Assembly (NCBI GenBank): GCA_035510715.1
Contig: DATKGQ010000041.1
Coordinates: 1 to 46,856, forward strand
Source of the DNA: DATKGQ01 sp035510715
GTDB lineage: Bacteria; Patescibacteriota; Saccharimonadia; Saccharimonadales; UBA4665
Direction of reading: 5' to 3'
Length of the DNA: 46,856 nt
Position 1 is the stretch's first letter. Every line of letters starts with the position of its first letter. The position numbers were made by a program, and so were the translations under genes. The notes beneath the pieces are model-generated. The model was not told the origin of the DNA, did not search any database, and saw nothing but the letters and a program-made list of their open reading frames with translations. This document shows, in pieces, positions 39,951 to 46,856 of this stretch.

Positions 39951-40892
39951 ATGTCAAATGTAATTCATACACCAAGTCTCGTCAATGTTAACGACCATAG
40001 TGCGACGAGCGCAACTTTTACTGTCGAACCTCTTTACGGTGGTTATGGTATGACGCTGGGCAACAGTTTACGACGGGTGTTACTCTCAAGCATTGCCGGA
40101 GCCTCAATCACCAGCTTTAACGTTGAAGGAATTAGCCATGAATTCACGACAATACCTGGCGTAAAAGAAGATGTGGTTGACATTATGCTTAATTTGAAAG
40201 GTATACGTTTCCGGGTTTTTAGCGATGAGCCGCAACAGCTGCGTTTGGCCAAAAAAGGCAAAGCGGTTGTGACAGCAAAAGACATTACGACTAATGCCGA
40301 CGTTGAAATAGTCAACCCAAAGCACGTTATCGCCACAGTTGACGATAGTAAATCCAATCTAATCATGAATTTTATAGTTGAGAGCGGACGCGGTTATCGG
40401 ACAATTGAAGAAGAAGCTGAAATAAAGAACACCAGTATGATCGGACTCGATGCGATTTTCAGCCCGGTTATGCGCGTGCGTTACAAAGTCGAGAATACCC
40501 GTGTCGGACAAGCAACCGATTTGGATAAACTGCTTATTACTATCGATACTGATGGCTCAATTACCCCAAGAGAGGCGTTTGAAGAAGCGGCTGCAATTCT
40601 AGTCAATCAATATGCCGCTCTAGCTGGGCAGACAAAAGTAGAATCTAGCCCGCATGTCGGGATAATTGATGAGAGTCAAGCAACTTATGACGGCGAAGAA
40701 CCAACCGAGTTGCTGACACCGATTGATGATCTTAATTTATCTGCCAGGACGACTAACGCTCTCATCAACAATGACATCCACACCCTAAAGGATCTTTTTA
40801 GCCTTAGCGATGCCGAACTTCGTGACTTGAAAGGTTTTGGCAGTAAAGCTCTTGAGGAAGTAAAAGAGAAACTGGCAGAATTGGAACTCTAA
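39951..40892 (+). CDS. rpoA: DNA-directed RNA polymerase subunit alpha
   Basis: The alpha subunit dimerises to start RNA polymerase assembly. It has 313 residues. The N-terminal domain shows YGMTLGNSLRRVLLSS (about 33-48). The C-terminal domain (about 250-313) has two helix-hairpin-helix elements, SARTTNALINNDIHTLKDL and LKGFGSKALEEVKEKL. The arginine used by upstream promoter elements and activators is retained in SARTTN. It starts 8 nt after AAGGAG (39937-39942). Promoter UP-element and activator contacts are thus possible in this lineage. Confidence 0.98.
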   Translation: MSNVIHTPSLVNVNDHSATSATFTVEPLYGGYGMTLGNSLRRVLLSSIAGASITSFNVEGISHEFTTIPGVKEDVVDIMLNLKGIRFRVFSDEPQQLRLAKKGKAVVTAKDITTNADVEIVNPKHVIATVDDSKSNLIMNFIVESGRGYRTIEEEAEIKNTSMIGLDAIFSPVMRVRYKVENTRVGQATDLDKLLITIDTDGSITPREAFEEAAAILVNQYAALAGQTKVESSPHVGIIDESQATYDGEEPTELLTPIDDLNLSARTTNALINNDIHTLKDLFSLSDAELRDLKGFGSKALEEVKEKLAELEL

Positions 40893-40896
40893 TATC

Positions 40897-41373
40897 ATGC
40901 ATCGCCACGGATACAAAGGACGAAAATTTCATCGCGAGCGCGATCAAAGATCAATGCTTGTAGCCGGATTGGCCGATGAGCTTATTCAGCGTCAGGCGAT
41001 TGAGACAACTTATCCGAAAGCCAAAGAACTTATGCCTTATGTCGATAAGCTGATCACGAAGGCTAAGCAGGGAAATTTGCACAGCCGACGTCAGATTATA
41101 GCTAAACTGCCGACATTAGTAGCGGCCCATAAATTAGTCGATGATATTGTCCCGAAGTTAAAGGAACGTTCCAGCGGTTATTTGCGGGTTGAAAAAACTT
41201 TTTCACGCAAGGGTGATAATGCCCAAATGGCCCGTATCAGTTTTGTTGATGATCTATCCGCAGCACCCCAGCCGTCAAAAGCCATGGAAGAATCGGTACC
41301 AGCTGCCGCTGAACCAGTTAAAGAAAATGCTAAAAAACCGGTTCCTAAAGCCAAACGGAGTGTAAAAGCATGA
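40897..41373 (+). CDS. rplQ: 50S ribosomal protein L17 with a C-terminal extension
   Basis: L17 lies near the tunnel exit. The core (residues 1-113) starts MHRHGYKGRKFHRERDQR and contains RSMLVAGLADELIQRQAIET and LRVEKTFSRKGDNAQMARI. About 40 residues rich in Ala, Pro, Lys and Glu are added at the C-terminus, similar in composition to the tails of L22, L23 and S5. It overlaps rplM by 4 bp. Confidence 0.97.
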   Translation: MHRHGYKGRKFHRERDQRSMLVAGLADELIQRQAIETTYPKAKELMPYVDKLITKAKQGNLHSRRQIIAKLPTLVAAHKLVDDIVPKLKERSSGYLRVEKTFSRKGDNAQMARISFVDDLSAAPQPSKAMEESVPAAAEPVKENAKKPVPKAKRSVKA

Positions 41374-41810
41374 AAACCTATAGTCCCAAACCGAAAGACA
41401 TTACCAGAAGCTGGTACGTATTAGATGCTAGTGAGGCGGCGCTAGGCAGAGTTGCGGCTAAAGCGGCCAAACTACTGCTTGGTAAAGATAAGCCAAGTTT
41501 TGCGCATCATATTGATTGCGGTGATTACGTCATAATTATCAATACCGACAAATTGGTCATAACCGGGAATAAGAAGTCGGGTAAAATATACTATCGCCAT
41601 AGCGGTTATCCGGGCAACCTTAAATCCACGTCTTTGGCTGACATGCTAAAAGAAAAATCGGAAGTTGTTATCCAAAAAGCTGTGAGAGGCATGTTGCCTG
41701 TCAATAAATTACGCGCTGGTCGCTTAGCAAGATTAAAGATATATTCCGGTAGCGAGTATCAAAATGATGCCCAAAAACCAGTTATCTTGTCTATGAAGGA
41801 GACAAAGTAA
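41370..41810 (+). CDS. rplM: 50S ribosomal protein L13
   Basis: L13 (146 residues) is an early 50S assembly protein. It begins MKTYSPKPKDITRSWYVLDA, the family start. It contains GRVAAKAAKLLLGKDKPSFA, GDYVIIINTDKLVITGNK and VRGMLPVNKLRAGRLARLKI. It shares one base with rpsI. The rplM-rpsI pair is joined directly to the alpha operon. Confidence 0.98.
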   Translation: MKTYSPKPKDITRSWYVLDASEAALGRVAAKAAKLLLGKDKPSFAHHIDCGDYVIIINTDKLVITGNKKSGKIYYRHSGYPGNLKSTSLADMLKEKSEVVIQKAVRGMLPVNKLRAGRLARLKIYSGSEYQNDAQKPVILSMKETK

Positions 41811-42220
41811 TGCCCAAAACTGTAGCAAGCAATTATTTTAATGCTGTTGGCCGGCGGAAAAGCGCTACTGCCAACGTCCGCTTATCCAGCGGTACGAGTG
41901 GTACGATTACAATTAATCAAAAACCGGCAGAGGAATATTTCGCTAGCAGCAAATATTTACTATCGAAACTGCAACAACCTTTTGCGTGTTTAGAGTTAGA
42001 AAATAAGTTTAATATTACCGTCCTAGTGTCCGGCGGAGGACATGATGGTCAGGCTGAAGCCATAAGGCTGGGTATTACCAAGGCCTTGGTAGAGGTAAAT
42101 GAAGACTTCAAGAGCACTCTAAAGCGGGCAGACTTGCTTGGACGGAATTCGCGCGAAAAAGAACGAAAAAAGTTTGGTTTAAGAGGCGCCCGTAAGCAAC
42201 GGCAGTTTACCAAGCGCTAA
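41810..42220 (+). CDS. rpsI: 30S ribosomal protein S9
   Basis: S9 (136 residues) reaches the P-site tRNA with its C-terminal tail, here ending in QRQFTKR with the conserved final arginine. The N-terminal YFNAVGRRKSATANVRL and the segment GGGHDGQAEAIRLGITKAL are canonical. It is the last gene of the long ribosomal array. The following 55 bp contain a separate promoter for trpS and no clear terminator. Confidence 0.98.
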   Translation: MPKTVASNYFNAVGRRKSATANVRLSSGTSGTITINQKPAEEYFASSKYLLSKLQQPFACLELENKFNITVLVSGGGHDGQAEAIRLGITKALVEVNEDFKSTLKRADLLGRNSREKERKKFGLRGARKQRQFTKR

Positions 42221-42254
42221 GTAAATATTTATATAACACGCCTGTTCAATCAGC

Positions 42255-42263
42255 TGATATAAT
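42255..42263 (+). promoter_or_regulatory. Extended -10 promoter of trpS
   Basis: TG-A-TATAAT, with the ATG at 42276. The predicted start near 42270 gives a leader of about 6 nt, too short for a Shine-Dalgarno sequence. Confidence 0.55.
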
Positions 42264-42275
42264 AGATTCAATTCT

Positions 42276-43313
42276 ATGAGTAAGCCAGTAATACTAACGG
42301 GACTGAGGTCAAATAGTGAGTTGCATCTGGGTAATTATCTGGGTGCTATGTTGCCGATGGTTAGATTTCAGCAACAATACGCTGGTAAATATCAAATAAA
42401 CATGTTTGCGCCGGATCTTCATAGCTTTACAACCCCAATCGACCATAAAGAACTATATAACCGGATTATCGCTACATTACGCATGTATGTTGCGGCTGGT
42501 CTGGATATCAATAAAGAGGATACTTATATTTACCGTCAAAGTCATATCCCGGCACATAGTGAACTCACAGTAATACTGAATAACTTCGCTTTTTTCGGTG
42601 AGCTTAGCCGCATGACGCAATTTAAAGAAAAAGCTAAAGAGCTCCGGCATAAGGAAGTCAGCGCTGGCTTGTTCGATTATCCTGTAATGATGGCTGCAGA
42701 TATATTGTTATATGGCGCAGAATGGGTTCCAGTTGGAGAAGATCAGCAACAACATCTAGAGTTTACCCGGGTTCTTGGTATGCGTTTTAATAATAAATTT
42801 GGTGTGGTTTTCAAACTTCCGAAACAGCTGAAAGAACAGGTTAACTTTGTCAAACAAGAACAATCAGTTAGAATCCGCAGTTTGCGTAATCCGGAAAAGA
42901 AAATGAGTAAAAGTATCGAAGACCCGGCCGGGACTATTTTACTAACCGAAACTCCCAAAGAAGCAGCCCAGAAAGTAATTAAAGCAACGACCGACAGTCT
43001 GAATAATATCCATTTTGACTTTAAACTACAGCCCGGTATCAGTAACTTATTGCAAATCTTAGCGCTCATAAGTGATACTCCCTTAAGTGAGGTTGTTAAA
43101 ACCTGGGAAAATCAAGCCGATTATAGTCGGTTTAAGACAACGGTGGCGCAAACAGTCGAAACTTTCTTGTCAGAATTTCAAACACGGCTTTCAGCCATTA
43201 AAGATAGTACTATTCAAGATAAACTTGTTAAAGATGAAGCAGCCATACAGATAATGGCCGATAAAACGTTGCTTGCCGTCCAACAAGCCGTCGGGTTGCG
43301 CGCGAAAGCCTAA
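42276..43313 (+). CDS. trpS: Tryptophanyl-tRNA synthetase
   Basis: TrpS charges tRNA-Trp. It has 345 residues. The class I signature HIGH appears as HLGN (17-20) and the second signature KMSKS is exact (209-213). Between them, YPVMMAADILLY (about 135-146) and GEDQQQHLEFTR (about 154-165) form the tryptophan and ATP pocket typical of bacterial TrpS. The nearby start of rluD (2 bp after the stop) and holB indicates a trpS-rluD-holB transcription unit. Confidence 0.97.
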   Translation: MSKPVILTGLRSNSELHLGNYLGAMLPMVRFQQQYAGKYQINMFAPDLHSFTTPIDHKELYNRIIATLRMYVAAGLDINKEDTYIYRQSHIPAHSELTVILNNFAFFGELSRMTQFKEKAKELRHKEVSAGLFDYPVMMAADILLYGAEWVPVGEDQQQHLEFTRVLGMRFNNKFGVVFKLPKQLKEQVNFVKQEQSVRIRSLRNPEKKMSKSIEDPAGTILLTETPKEAAQKVIKATTDSLNNIHFDFKLQPGISNLLQILALISDTPLSEVVKTWENQADYSRFKTTVAQTVETFLSEFQTRLSAIKDSTIQDKLVKDEAAIQIMADKTLLAVQQAVGLRAKA

Positions 43314-43315
43314 GT

Positions 43316-44176
43316 ATGCAATTTATAGTCAGCGAGTCGTTTGATCGCATCAGGCTGGATAATTTCGTGGCACGGCAATTGCCGCTAATCGGCCGTAATC
43401 AAGCAAAAAAATTGTGTGAGCAAGGCAAAGTGACAATTAATCGGCAAAAAGCCGAGGCAACTGATAAGGTTACTAGCGGTGACACTGTAGATATTGAAGA
43501 AATTGATCAACCGACAATTGCCCAGATCGATTTACCGGTAATATTTGAAGATGATGATTGTGTTGTTATTGATAAACTTCCCGGTGTTTTGAGCCACAGT
43601 AAGGGCCGATATAATCCTGAGCCAACAGTTGCCAGCTGGCTTCAAATGAGGACGAAAGAATTTAGCAGTGGCCGGGACGGGATAGTCCACCGCTTAGACA
43701 GGGCTACCTCTGGAGTCATGATCTGTGCCAAAAATAAGGAAGCATATACCTGGCTACAAAAACAATTCTCACTGCGGAAAGTTAAGAAAACTTACATCGC
43801 CCTGATTAATGGAGAAATAAATCCTTCTGAGGCTATCATAGATATGCCGATTGAACGTAATCCGAAAGCACCGGCTACATTCAGGGTCGGGGCCAACGGT
43901 AAACCAGCTACTACGCGGTATAAAACAATCCGGGTATCGCAAAATTATAGTCTGCTGGAATTAAGTCCAACGACAGGACGGACTCATCAGTTGAGGGTCC
44001 ACTTGAAAAAACTTAACCATCCGGTGGTTGGCGATACACTTTATGGTGGCGAAAAGGCCGACAGGCTATATCTACACGCCCAAAAACTTGAGCTGCAGCT
44101 ACCCAGTAACCGACACTCATCATTTGTTTCGCTGGTACCGGCTGAATTCTATAAACAGTTAAGGGTGAAAGCCTAA
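43316..44176 (+). CDS. RluD-family 23S rRNA/tRNA pseudouridine synthase
   Basis: This 286-residue enzyme converts uridine to pseudouridine in RNA. It has an N-terminal S4 RNA-binding domain (about 12-60) and a catalytic RluA/RluD domain with the motif HRLDRATSG (125-133), of which Asp128 is the catalytic residue. Later motifs TTGRTHQLRVHLKKLNHPVVGD are in place. Domain architecture with S4 favours RluD/RluC over RluA, but the exact target site cannot be read from sequence. It starts 2 bp after trpS, and its TAA is immediately followed by the ATG of holB. Confidence 0.92.
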   Translation: MQFIVSESFDRIRLDNFVARQLPLIGRNQAKKLCEQGKVTINRQKAEATDKVTSGDTVDIEEIDQPTIAQIDLPVIFEDDDCVVIDKLPGVLSHSKGRYNPEPTVASWLQMRTKEFSSGRDGIVHRLDRATSGVMICAKNKEAYTWLQKQFSLRKVKKTYIALINGEINPSEAIIDMPIERNPKAPATFRVGANGKPATTRYKTIRVSQNYSLLELSPTTGRTHQLRVHLKKLNHPVVGDTLYGGEKADRLYLHAQKLELQLPSNRHSSFVSLVPAEFYKQLRVKA

Positions 44177-45040
44177 ATGTCCCTTGTTATACATACGGCG
44201 ACAAAGTCACAATACAGGCGGCTAATTGATAATCCGCCGCATGGTCTGCTCATCAATGGCGCTGACGGAGTGGGCAAGACAGCCATCGCCCAGCAACTAA
44301 TAGCGGAAATATTAAACATATCAATCGATAAACTTACCGCCTATCCTTATTTTCTCCAAGTAACCGCCATGACAAATTCTATATCCATTGACACGGCACG
44401 CGAAATTAAGCACTTCTTTGAGTTAAAAACCATAGGCACACAGACAATCAGACGGGGCATACTTATTGAACACGCCGAAAGTCTTACGATTGAGGCCCAG
44501 AATGCTCTGTTAAAGACGATTGAAGAACCACCTGCGGATAGCATAATTGTCTTAACGGTTGGGCATGAACAGCTATTATTGCCGACTATTGTCTCTCGGC
44601 TTCAGCGGTTTACTGTCCATCGACCAAAAGACGAAGAGACCTTAGCGTATTTTTCAGCCTTGATCAATGATCCGGTAAAAGTAACTTCCGCGCTGGCCAT
44701 AAGCAACGGCCTGCCTGGCCTGGCTCATGCAATATTGTTTTTGGAAGAGCACCCGCTATTACTTGGCATAGAGAAGGCAAAGACATTTCTTAGGGCATCA
44801 AAATTCACGCGCCTCAATCTGATTGACGAATATGTCCAGCAAAAAGATAGCTTGTTAATGATTATGCAGGCCTTACTTAGGATTGCCGAAAGCAGTCTAC
44901 ATAAAGCAGCGCAGAAGGAAGATGGCAAAAGCATCCAACAATGGGAGAAAATATTAACTGCAACCTATCAGGCGGAGAATTCGTTATTGTTAAACGCTCA
45001 GTCCAAATTAGTCTTAAATAACCTGATACTTGAACTTTAA
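44177..45040 (+). CDS. holB: DNA polymerase III delta-prime subunit, without its zinc module
   Basis: Delta-prime is the rigid stator of the clamp loader. The 287-residue AAA+ protein has a Walker A GADGVGKT (28-35). The conserved block EAQNALLKTIEEPPADS is followed by VSRLQRF, the SRC motif with Leu in place of Cys. The usual four-cysteine zinc module between Walker A and Walker B is missing: the segment from about 46 to 78 has no cysteine, and the whole protein has none. It could instead be another clamp-loader paralogue, but the intact Walker A and adjacency leave delta-prime as best fit. The start codon directly abuts the preceding stop. Confidence 0.85.
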   Translation: MSLVIHTATKSQYRRLIDNPPHGLLINGADGVGKTAIAQQLIAEILNISIDKLTAYPYFLQVTAMTNSISIDTAREIKHFFELKTIGTQTIRRGILIEHAESLTIEAQNALLKTIEEPPADSIIVLTVGHEQLLLPTIVSRLQRFTVHRPKDEETLAYFSALINDPVKVTSALAISNGLPGLAHAILFLEEHPLLLGIEKAKTFLRASKFTRLNLIDEYVQQKDSLLMIMQALLRIAESSLHKAAQKEDGKSIQQWEKILTATYQAENSLLLNAQSKLVLNNLILEL

Positions 45041-45042
45041 TC

Positions 45043-45051
45043 TGATATAAT
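45043..45051 (+). promoter_or_regulatory. Extended -10 promoter of the TPR gene, predicted leaderless
   Basis: TG-A-TATAAT with the ATG at 45061, 9 nt after the box. The predicted start is near 45058, which leaves 3 nt of leader. It overlaps nothing coding: holB ends at 45040. Confidence 0.6.
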
Positions 45052-45060
45052 ATACAGATT

Positions 45061-45714
45061 ATGCTAGAGTTAGCGGTTGTCGCTGCTTTCGGATTATTAG
45101 CCTATTGGAATACTATGGTTCGGGCTGATGAATTCGCGGGAATGTCGCGAAGGATTGGTGATCGCCTTGGCCGATTATGGGATATTGCTCATCAAGGTAT
45201 GCGTGAGAACCGGTTCTTGCGGGCCGAAAAAGCCCTATTAACAATACTAAAGATAGATGAACGCAATGCCGCAGCCTATAATCGCCTGGGAATCCTGTAC
45301 GCCAAGCAAAAGGAATATCGGGACGCAATCGATTGTTTTGAAATAGCATCAAGCATTGAAGCGACACCATCCAGCTTGCATAACCTTGGTCTAATTTATT
45401 ACGAAACTGAGAACTACGAAAAAGCGGCCATCGCATTTGAGCAGGCTTTAAAGCTAGAAGATAACTTGGCGGCCCGGCATGTAGCCTATGCTAAAGTACA
45501 GGAGAAAATTGGCAATGAAAAGATGATGTTTAGATCTTTAGAACGCGCCGTAGAGCTGGAGCCAAATCAAGAAACTTATGGACTGTTACTGGAAGCATAT
45601 CGCTCCCGCGGAATGGCCGAGGATGCTGATTTAACCGAGGAGAAGTTAAAAAAACTAATTGTTCCAGCTGGACGTTCTCGGCGCATCTTCCGACCAAAAC
45701 GAGTTGTGATTTAA
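45061..45714 (+). CDS. Membrane-anchored TPR protein
   Basis: The 217-residue protein has one N-terminal hydrophobic segment (about 2-16), then a helical linker and three to four tetratricopeptide repeats between about 45 and 180. Examples are AAAYNRLGILYAKQKEYRDA, SSLHNLGLIYYETENYEKAA and a third around ARHVAYAKVQEKIGN. It ends in a basic tail (RRIFRPKRVV). TPR proteins are interaction scaffolds and no partner can be read here. The gene is followed 9 bp later by a tRNA promoter, with no terminator in between. Confidence 0.85.
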   Translation: MLELAVVAAFGLLAYWNTMVRADEFAGMSRRIGDRLGRLWDIAHQGMRENRFLRAEKALLTILKIDERNAAAYNRLGILYAKQKEYRDAIDCFEIASSIEATPSSLHNLGLIYYETENYEKAAIAFEQALKLEDNLAARHVAYAKVQEKIGNEKMMFRSLERAVELEPNQETYGLLLEAYRSRGMAEDADLTEEKLKKLIVPAGRSRRIFRPKRVVI

Positions 45715-45723
45715 CCTCTGTTT

Positions 45724-45732
45724 TGCTACACT
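45724..45732 (+). promoter_or_regulatory. Promoter of the tRNA-Thr/tRNA-Tyr pair
   Basis: TG-C-TACACT, an extended -10. The predicted start near 45739 is 9 nt before the mature tRNA-Thr 5' end. Confidence 0.5.
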
Positions 45733-45747
45733 ACAGCTGATCATTAC

Positions 45748-45823
45748 GCCGACGTAGCTCAGTGGCCAGAGCGGCAGTTCTGTAAACTGCGGGTCGTGGG
45801 TTCGACTCCCTCCGTCGGCTCCA
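45748..45823 (+). tRNA. tRNA-Thr (anticodon TGT) with C33 in place of U33
   Basis: The 76-nt cloverleaf has acceptor GCCGACG/CGTCGGC, discriminator T73 and an encoded CCA. The D arm is GCTC/GAGC. The anticodon stem is GCAGT/ACTGC around the 7-nt loop TCTGTAA, giving anticodon TGT. Identity as threonine is supported by T73 and the neighbouring tRNA-Tyr. The base at position 33 (45780) is C, where U is almost universal. The T stem has one mismatch. Confidence 0.9.
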
Positions 45824-45832
45824 CGCAATAAT

Positions 45833-45918
45833 GCAGGGATAGTGAAGCGGCCAAACACGTCTGACTGTAAATCAGATGGCTTATGCCTTCGGGGGTTCGA
45901 ATCCCTCTCCCTGCACCA
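45833..45918 (+). tRNA. tRNA-Tyr (anticodon GTA)
   Basis: The 86-nt class II tRNA has acceptor GCAGGGA/TCCCTGC, anticodon stem TCTGA/TCAGA around CTGTAAA (anticodon GTA), and a long variable arm of about 14 nt. The T arm is GGGGG/CCCTC with loop TTCGAAT, and CCA is encoded. It lies 9 nt after tRNA-Thr, the same Thr-Tyr order seen in other bacteria, and is probably co-transcribed with it. Confidence 0.95.
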
Positions 45919-46016
45919 AACCTAATTACTACTGATACTTGCACAATTACAACAGACTGTTTAGGAGAAGCGCGGAAATAATTGACCAAAAAATTCTATA
46001 TTTGAAATACTTCTTA

Positions 46017-46025
46017 TGATATGCT
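46017..46025 (+). promoter_or_regulatory. Extended -10 promoter of the last full gene, leaderless
   Basis: TG-A-TATGCT with the ATG at 46032, 6 nt after the box. Transcription is predicted to begin at the A of the start codon. Confidence 0.5.
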
Positions 46026-46031
46026 CAACAT

Positions 46032-46586
46032 ATGATTAGGCATAAGCCTTTTATTACAGTTGTGGTAGTGTTAGTTATAGGGTTTGGGTTGTGGTTTGTT
46101 ATAGATAAATTCATAGTGTGGCATCAAGCCAATCAAGACACAAAAGATTATCAACTTGCGCTTTCACTGCTTAAATCAAGTCTAGGTAACTCGTACGATA
46201 GCACACAACTAACGGAAAGCGGAGAGCAGTGTAATTCTGGAACAGGCAATGCTCCATTTGGTGGAGTATCAGAATCGGGTTGTAGTTTGAAATTCACATA
46301 TTTACTCGCAAGTCAAAATGCTGACTTAAGTAAAATGGCTACCTATGACATTAATTTGAAGCAAATGCTAAGCGAGTATATGTATAAATTATCGGCTCAT
46401 GGGTGGTTTACCATAGACCCACCGAACTCTTCAGTTGACACTACAACTTCGAATGGTTATACCTATATTAGAACCCTCTTCGATAAGTCAAGTGGTGGTT
46501 GTAGGGTGACAGTTGACGCCGAGAAACAAGATAGCAGTTTAGCTGTGAAAGGTGATGTTGAGGCTTATTGTGTATGGGAAACCTAA
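46032..46586 (+). CDS. Unknown membrane-anchored extracytoplasmic protein
   Basis: I do not recognise the family. The 184-residue product starts with a short basic stretch and a hydrophobic anchor (about 8-26), followed by a polar domain with four cysteines (near residues 67, 83, 162 and 180). They are spread so that two disulfides could form outside the membrane. The sequence is rich in Ser, Thr, Tyr and Asp. Four cysteines in an exported domain contrast with the cysteine-poor cytoplasmic proteins of the window. It lies alone between the tRNA pair and a transposase fragment, so it may be part of an accessory region. Confidence 0.65.
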   Translation: MIRHKPFITVVVVLVIGFGLWFVIDKFIVWHQANQDTKDYQLALSLLKSSLGNSYDSTQLTESGEQCNSGTGNAPFGGVSESGCSLKFTYLLASQNADLSKMATYDINLKQMLSEYMYKLSAHGWFTIDPPNSSVDTTTSNGYTYIRTLFDKSSGGCRVTVDAEKQDSSLAVKGDVEAYCVWET

Positions 46587-46607
46587 AAAACACGTATCTT
46601 GTGTTTT
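46587..46607 (+). terminator. AT-rich stem-loop after the unknown anchored-protein gene
   Basis: AAAACAC (46587-46593) pairs with GTGTTTT (46601-46607) around a 7-nt loop and is followed by AATTT. The stem begins right after the stop codon. The A-run before and T-run after would let it act in both directions, facing the transposase fragment too. Low GC makes it a moderate call. Confidence 0.5.
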
Positions 46608-46738
46608 AATTTACGGCATTACCAATAAAACAAGTTCTAAAACTTTTAGCAAGGGTAATTACCGATTTTTCAAGTCTTTCATTCAATTGTAGTAAACTAT
46701 GTTAAGTAGCAGCAAAGTTCTAGACCTGAGATCTAAAG

Positions 46739-46856
46739 TCAAGTATTTGGTCTTTTGTACGGTGTGTTGCACGTCCATACGGCGTAGACGCAGTTAAGTA
46801 TCTTTCGGGCATTTACAATGGTTGCTTCTTTGTAGCGTTTGCCTTCAGCTCGTTTC
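46739..46856 (-). CDS. C-terminal end of an IS110-like transposase (partial)
   Basis: From the right edge on the minus strand, 38 codons read KRAEGKRYKEATIVNARKIL, then NCVYAVWTCNTPYKRPNT, then TGA (46739-46741). The pattern (K)RAxGKxxKxAxxxxARKxLxxxYAxW is the usual end of the transposase_20 domain of IS110-family (DEDD) transposases. The N-terminal catalytic part lies outside the window, so whether the element is intact is unknown. The 131 bp at 46608-46738, between its stop and the terminator at 46587-46607, hold no gene that I can see and may contain the element's end. Confidence 0.6.
   Translation of the reverse strand, partial: KRAEGKRYKEATIVNARKILNCVYAVWTCNTPYKRPNT

Overview
The window is a bacterial chromosome segment that reads as a Candidate Phyla Radiation (Patescibacteria) genome, most probably Saccharibacteria-like. 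The main reasons are these. The ribosomal super-operon has no rpmD (L30) between rpsE and rplO, a hallmark of that radiation. adk and map are also missing between secY and infA. Proteins are compact, base composition is moderate (mid-40s percent GC by eye, not computed), and intergenic gaps are very short. UGA is a stop codon (hisS, rplC, rplW and others end in TGA overlapping the next start), which argues against the UGA-recoding Gracilibacteria and Absconditabacteria. The assignment to Saccharibacteria is inference.

Layout. 1-993: a RelB/RelE-type toxin-antitoxin pair flanked by two related copies of a tiny unknown gene, one of them broken by a 40-bp insertion. 1043-11147: an envelope and housekeeping block with a YdjM-like membrane hydrolase, a D,D-carboxypeptidase, the LemA/HtpX pair, a membrane protein coupled to ligA, a structured RNA locus leading to an RRM RNA-binding protein, uppP, a GT-C/TPR membrane glycosyltransferase-like protein and tRNA-Ala. 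11236-15030: hisS, a membrane protein, trigger factor, and clpP under a CIRCE operator. 15331-42220: one almost uninterrupted rightward array, rpoB-rpoC-rpsL-rpsG-fusA-tuf-rpsJ, then rplC through secY, infA-rpmJ-rpsM-rpsK-rpsD-rpoA-rplQ-rplM-rpsI. 42276-45714: trpS, an RluD-type pseudouridine synthase, holB and a TPR protein. 45748-46856: tRNA-Thr, tRNA-Tyr, an unknown secreted or anchored protein, and the C-terminal end of an IS110-like transposase running off the right edge.

The core genes build the transcription and translation machinery (RNA polymerase, 23 ribosomal proteins of the str/S10/spc/alpha clusters plus L13 and S9, EF-G, EF-Tu, IF-1, SecY). Trigger factor and ClpP handle nascent-chain folding and proteolysis.

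Four signals stand out. (1) Structural zinc sites appear to have been purged: both zinc sites of RpoC, the LigA zinc finger and the delta-prime zinc module have lost all their cysteines, and L36, S14 and S4 are the cysteine-free types. (2) EF-G has a non-canonical G4 motif (NKIN) together with an altered G5, and the RpoC trigger loop is divergent. (3) At least nine genes have a -10 box placed 6-9 nt before the start codon, which predicts leaderless mRNAs. (4) Structured RNA leaders not matched to any family I know precede the RRM gene, rpoB and rplC.
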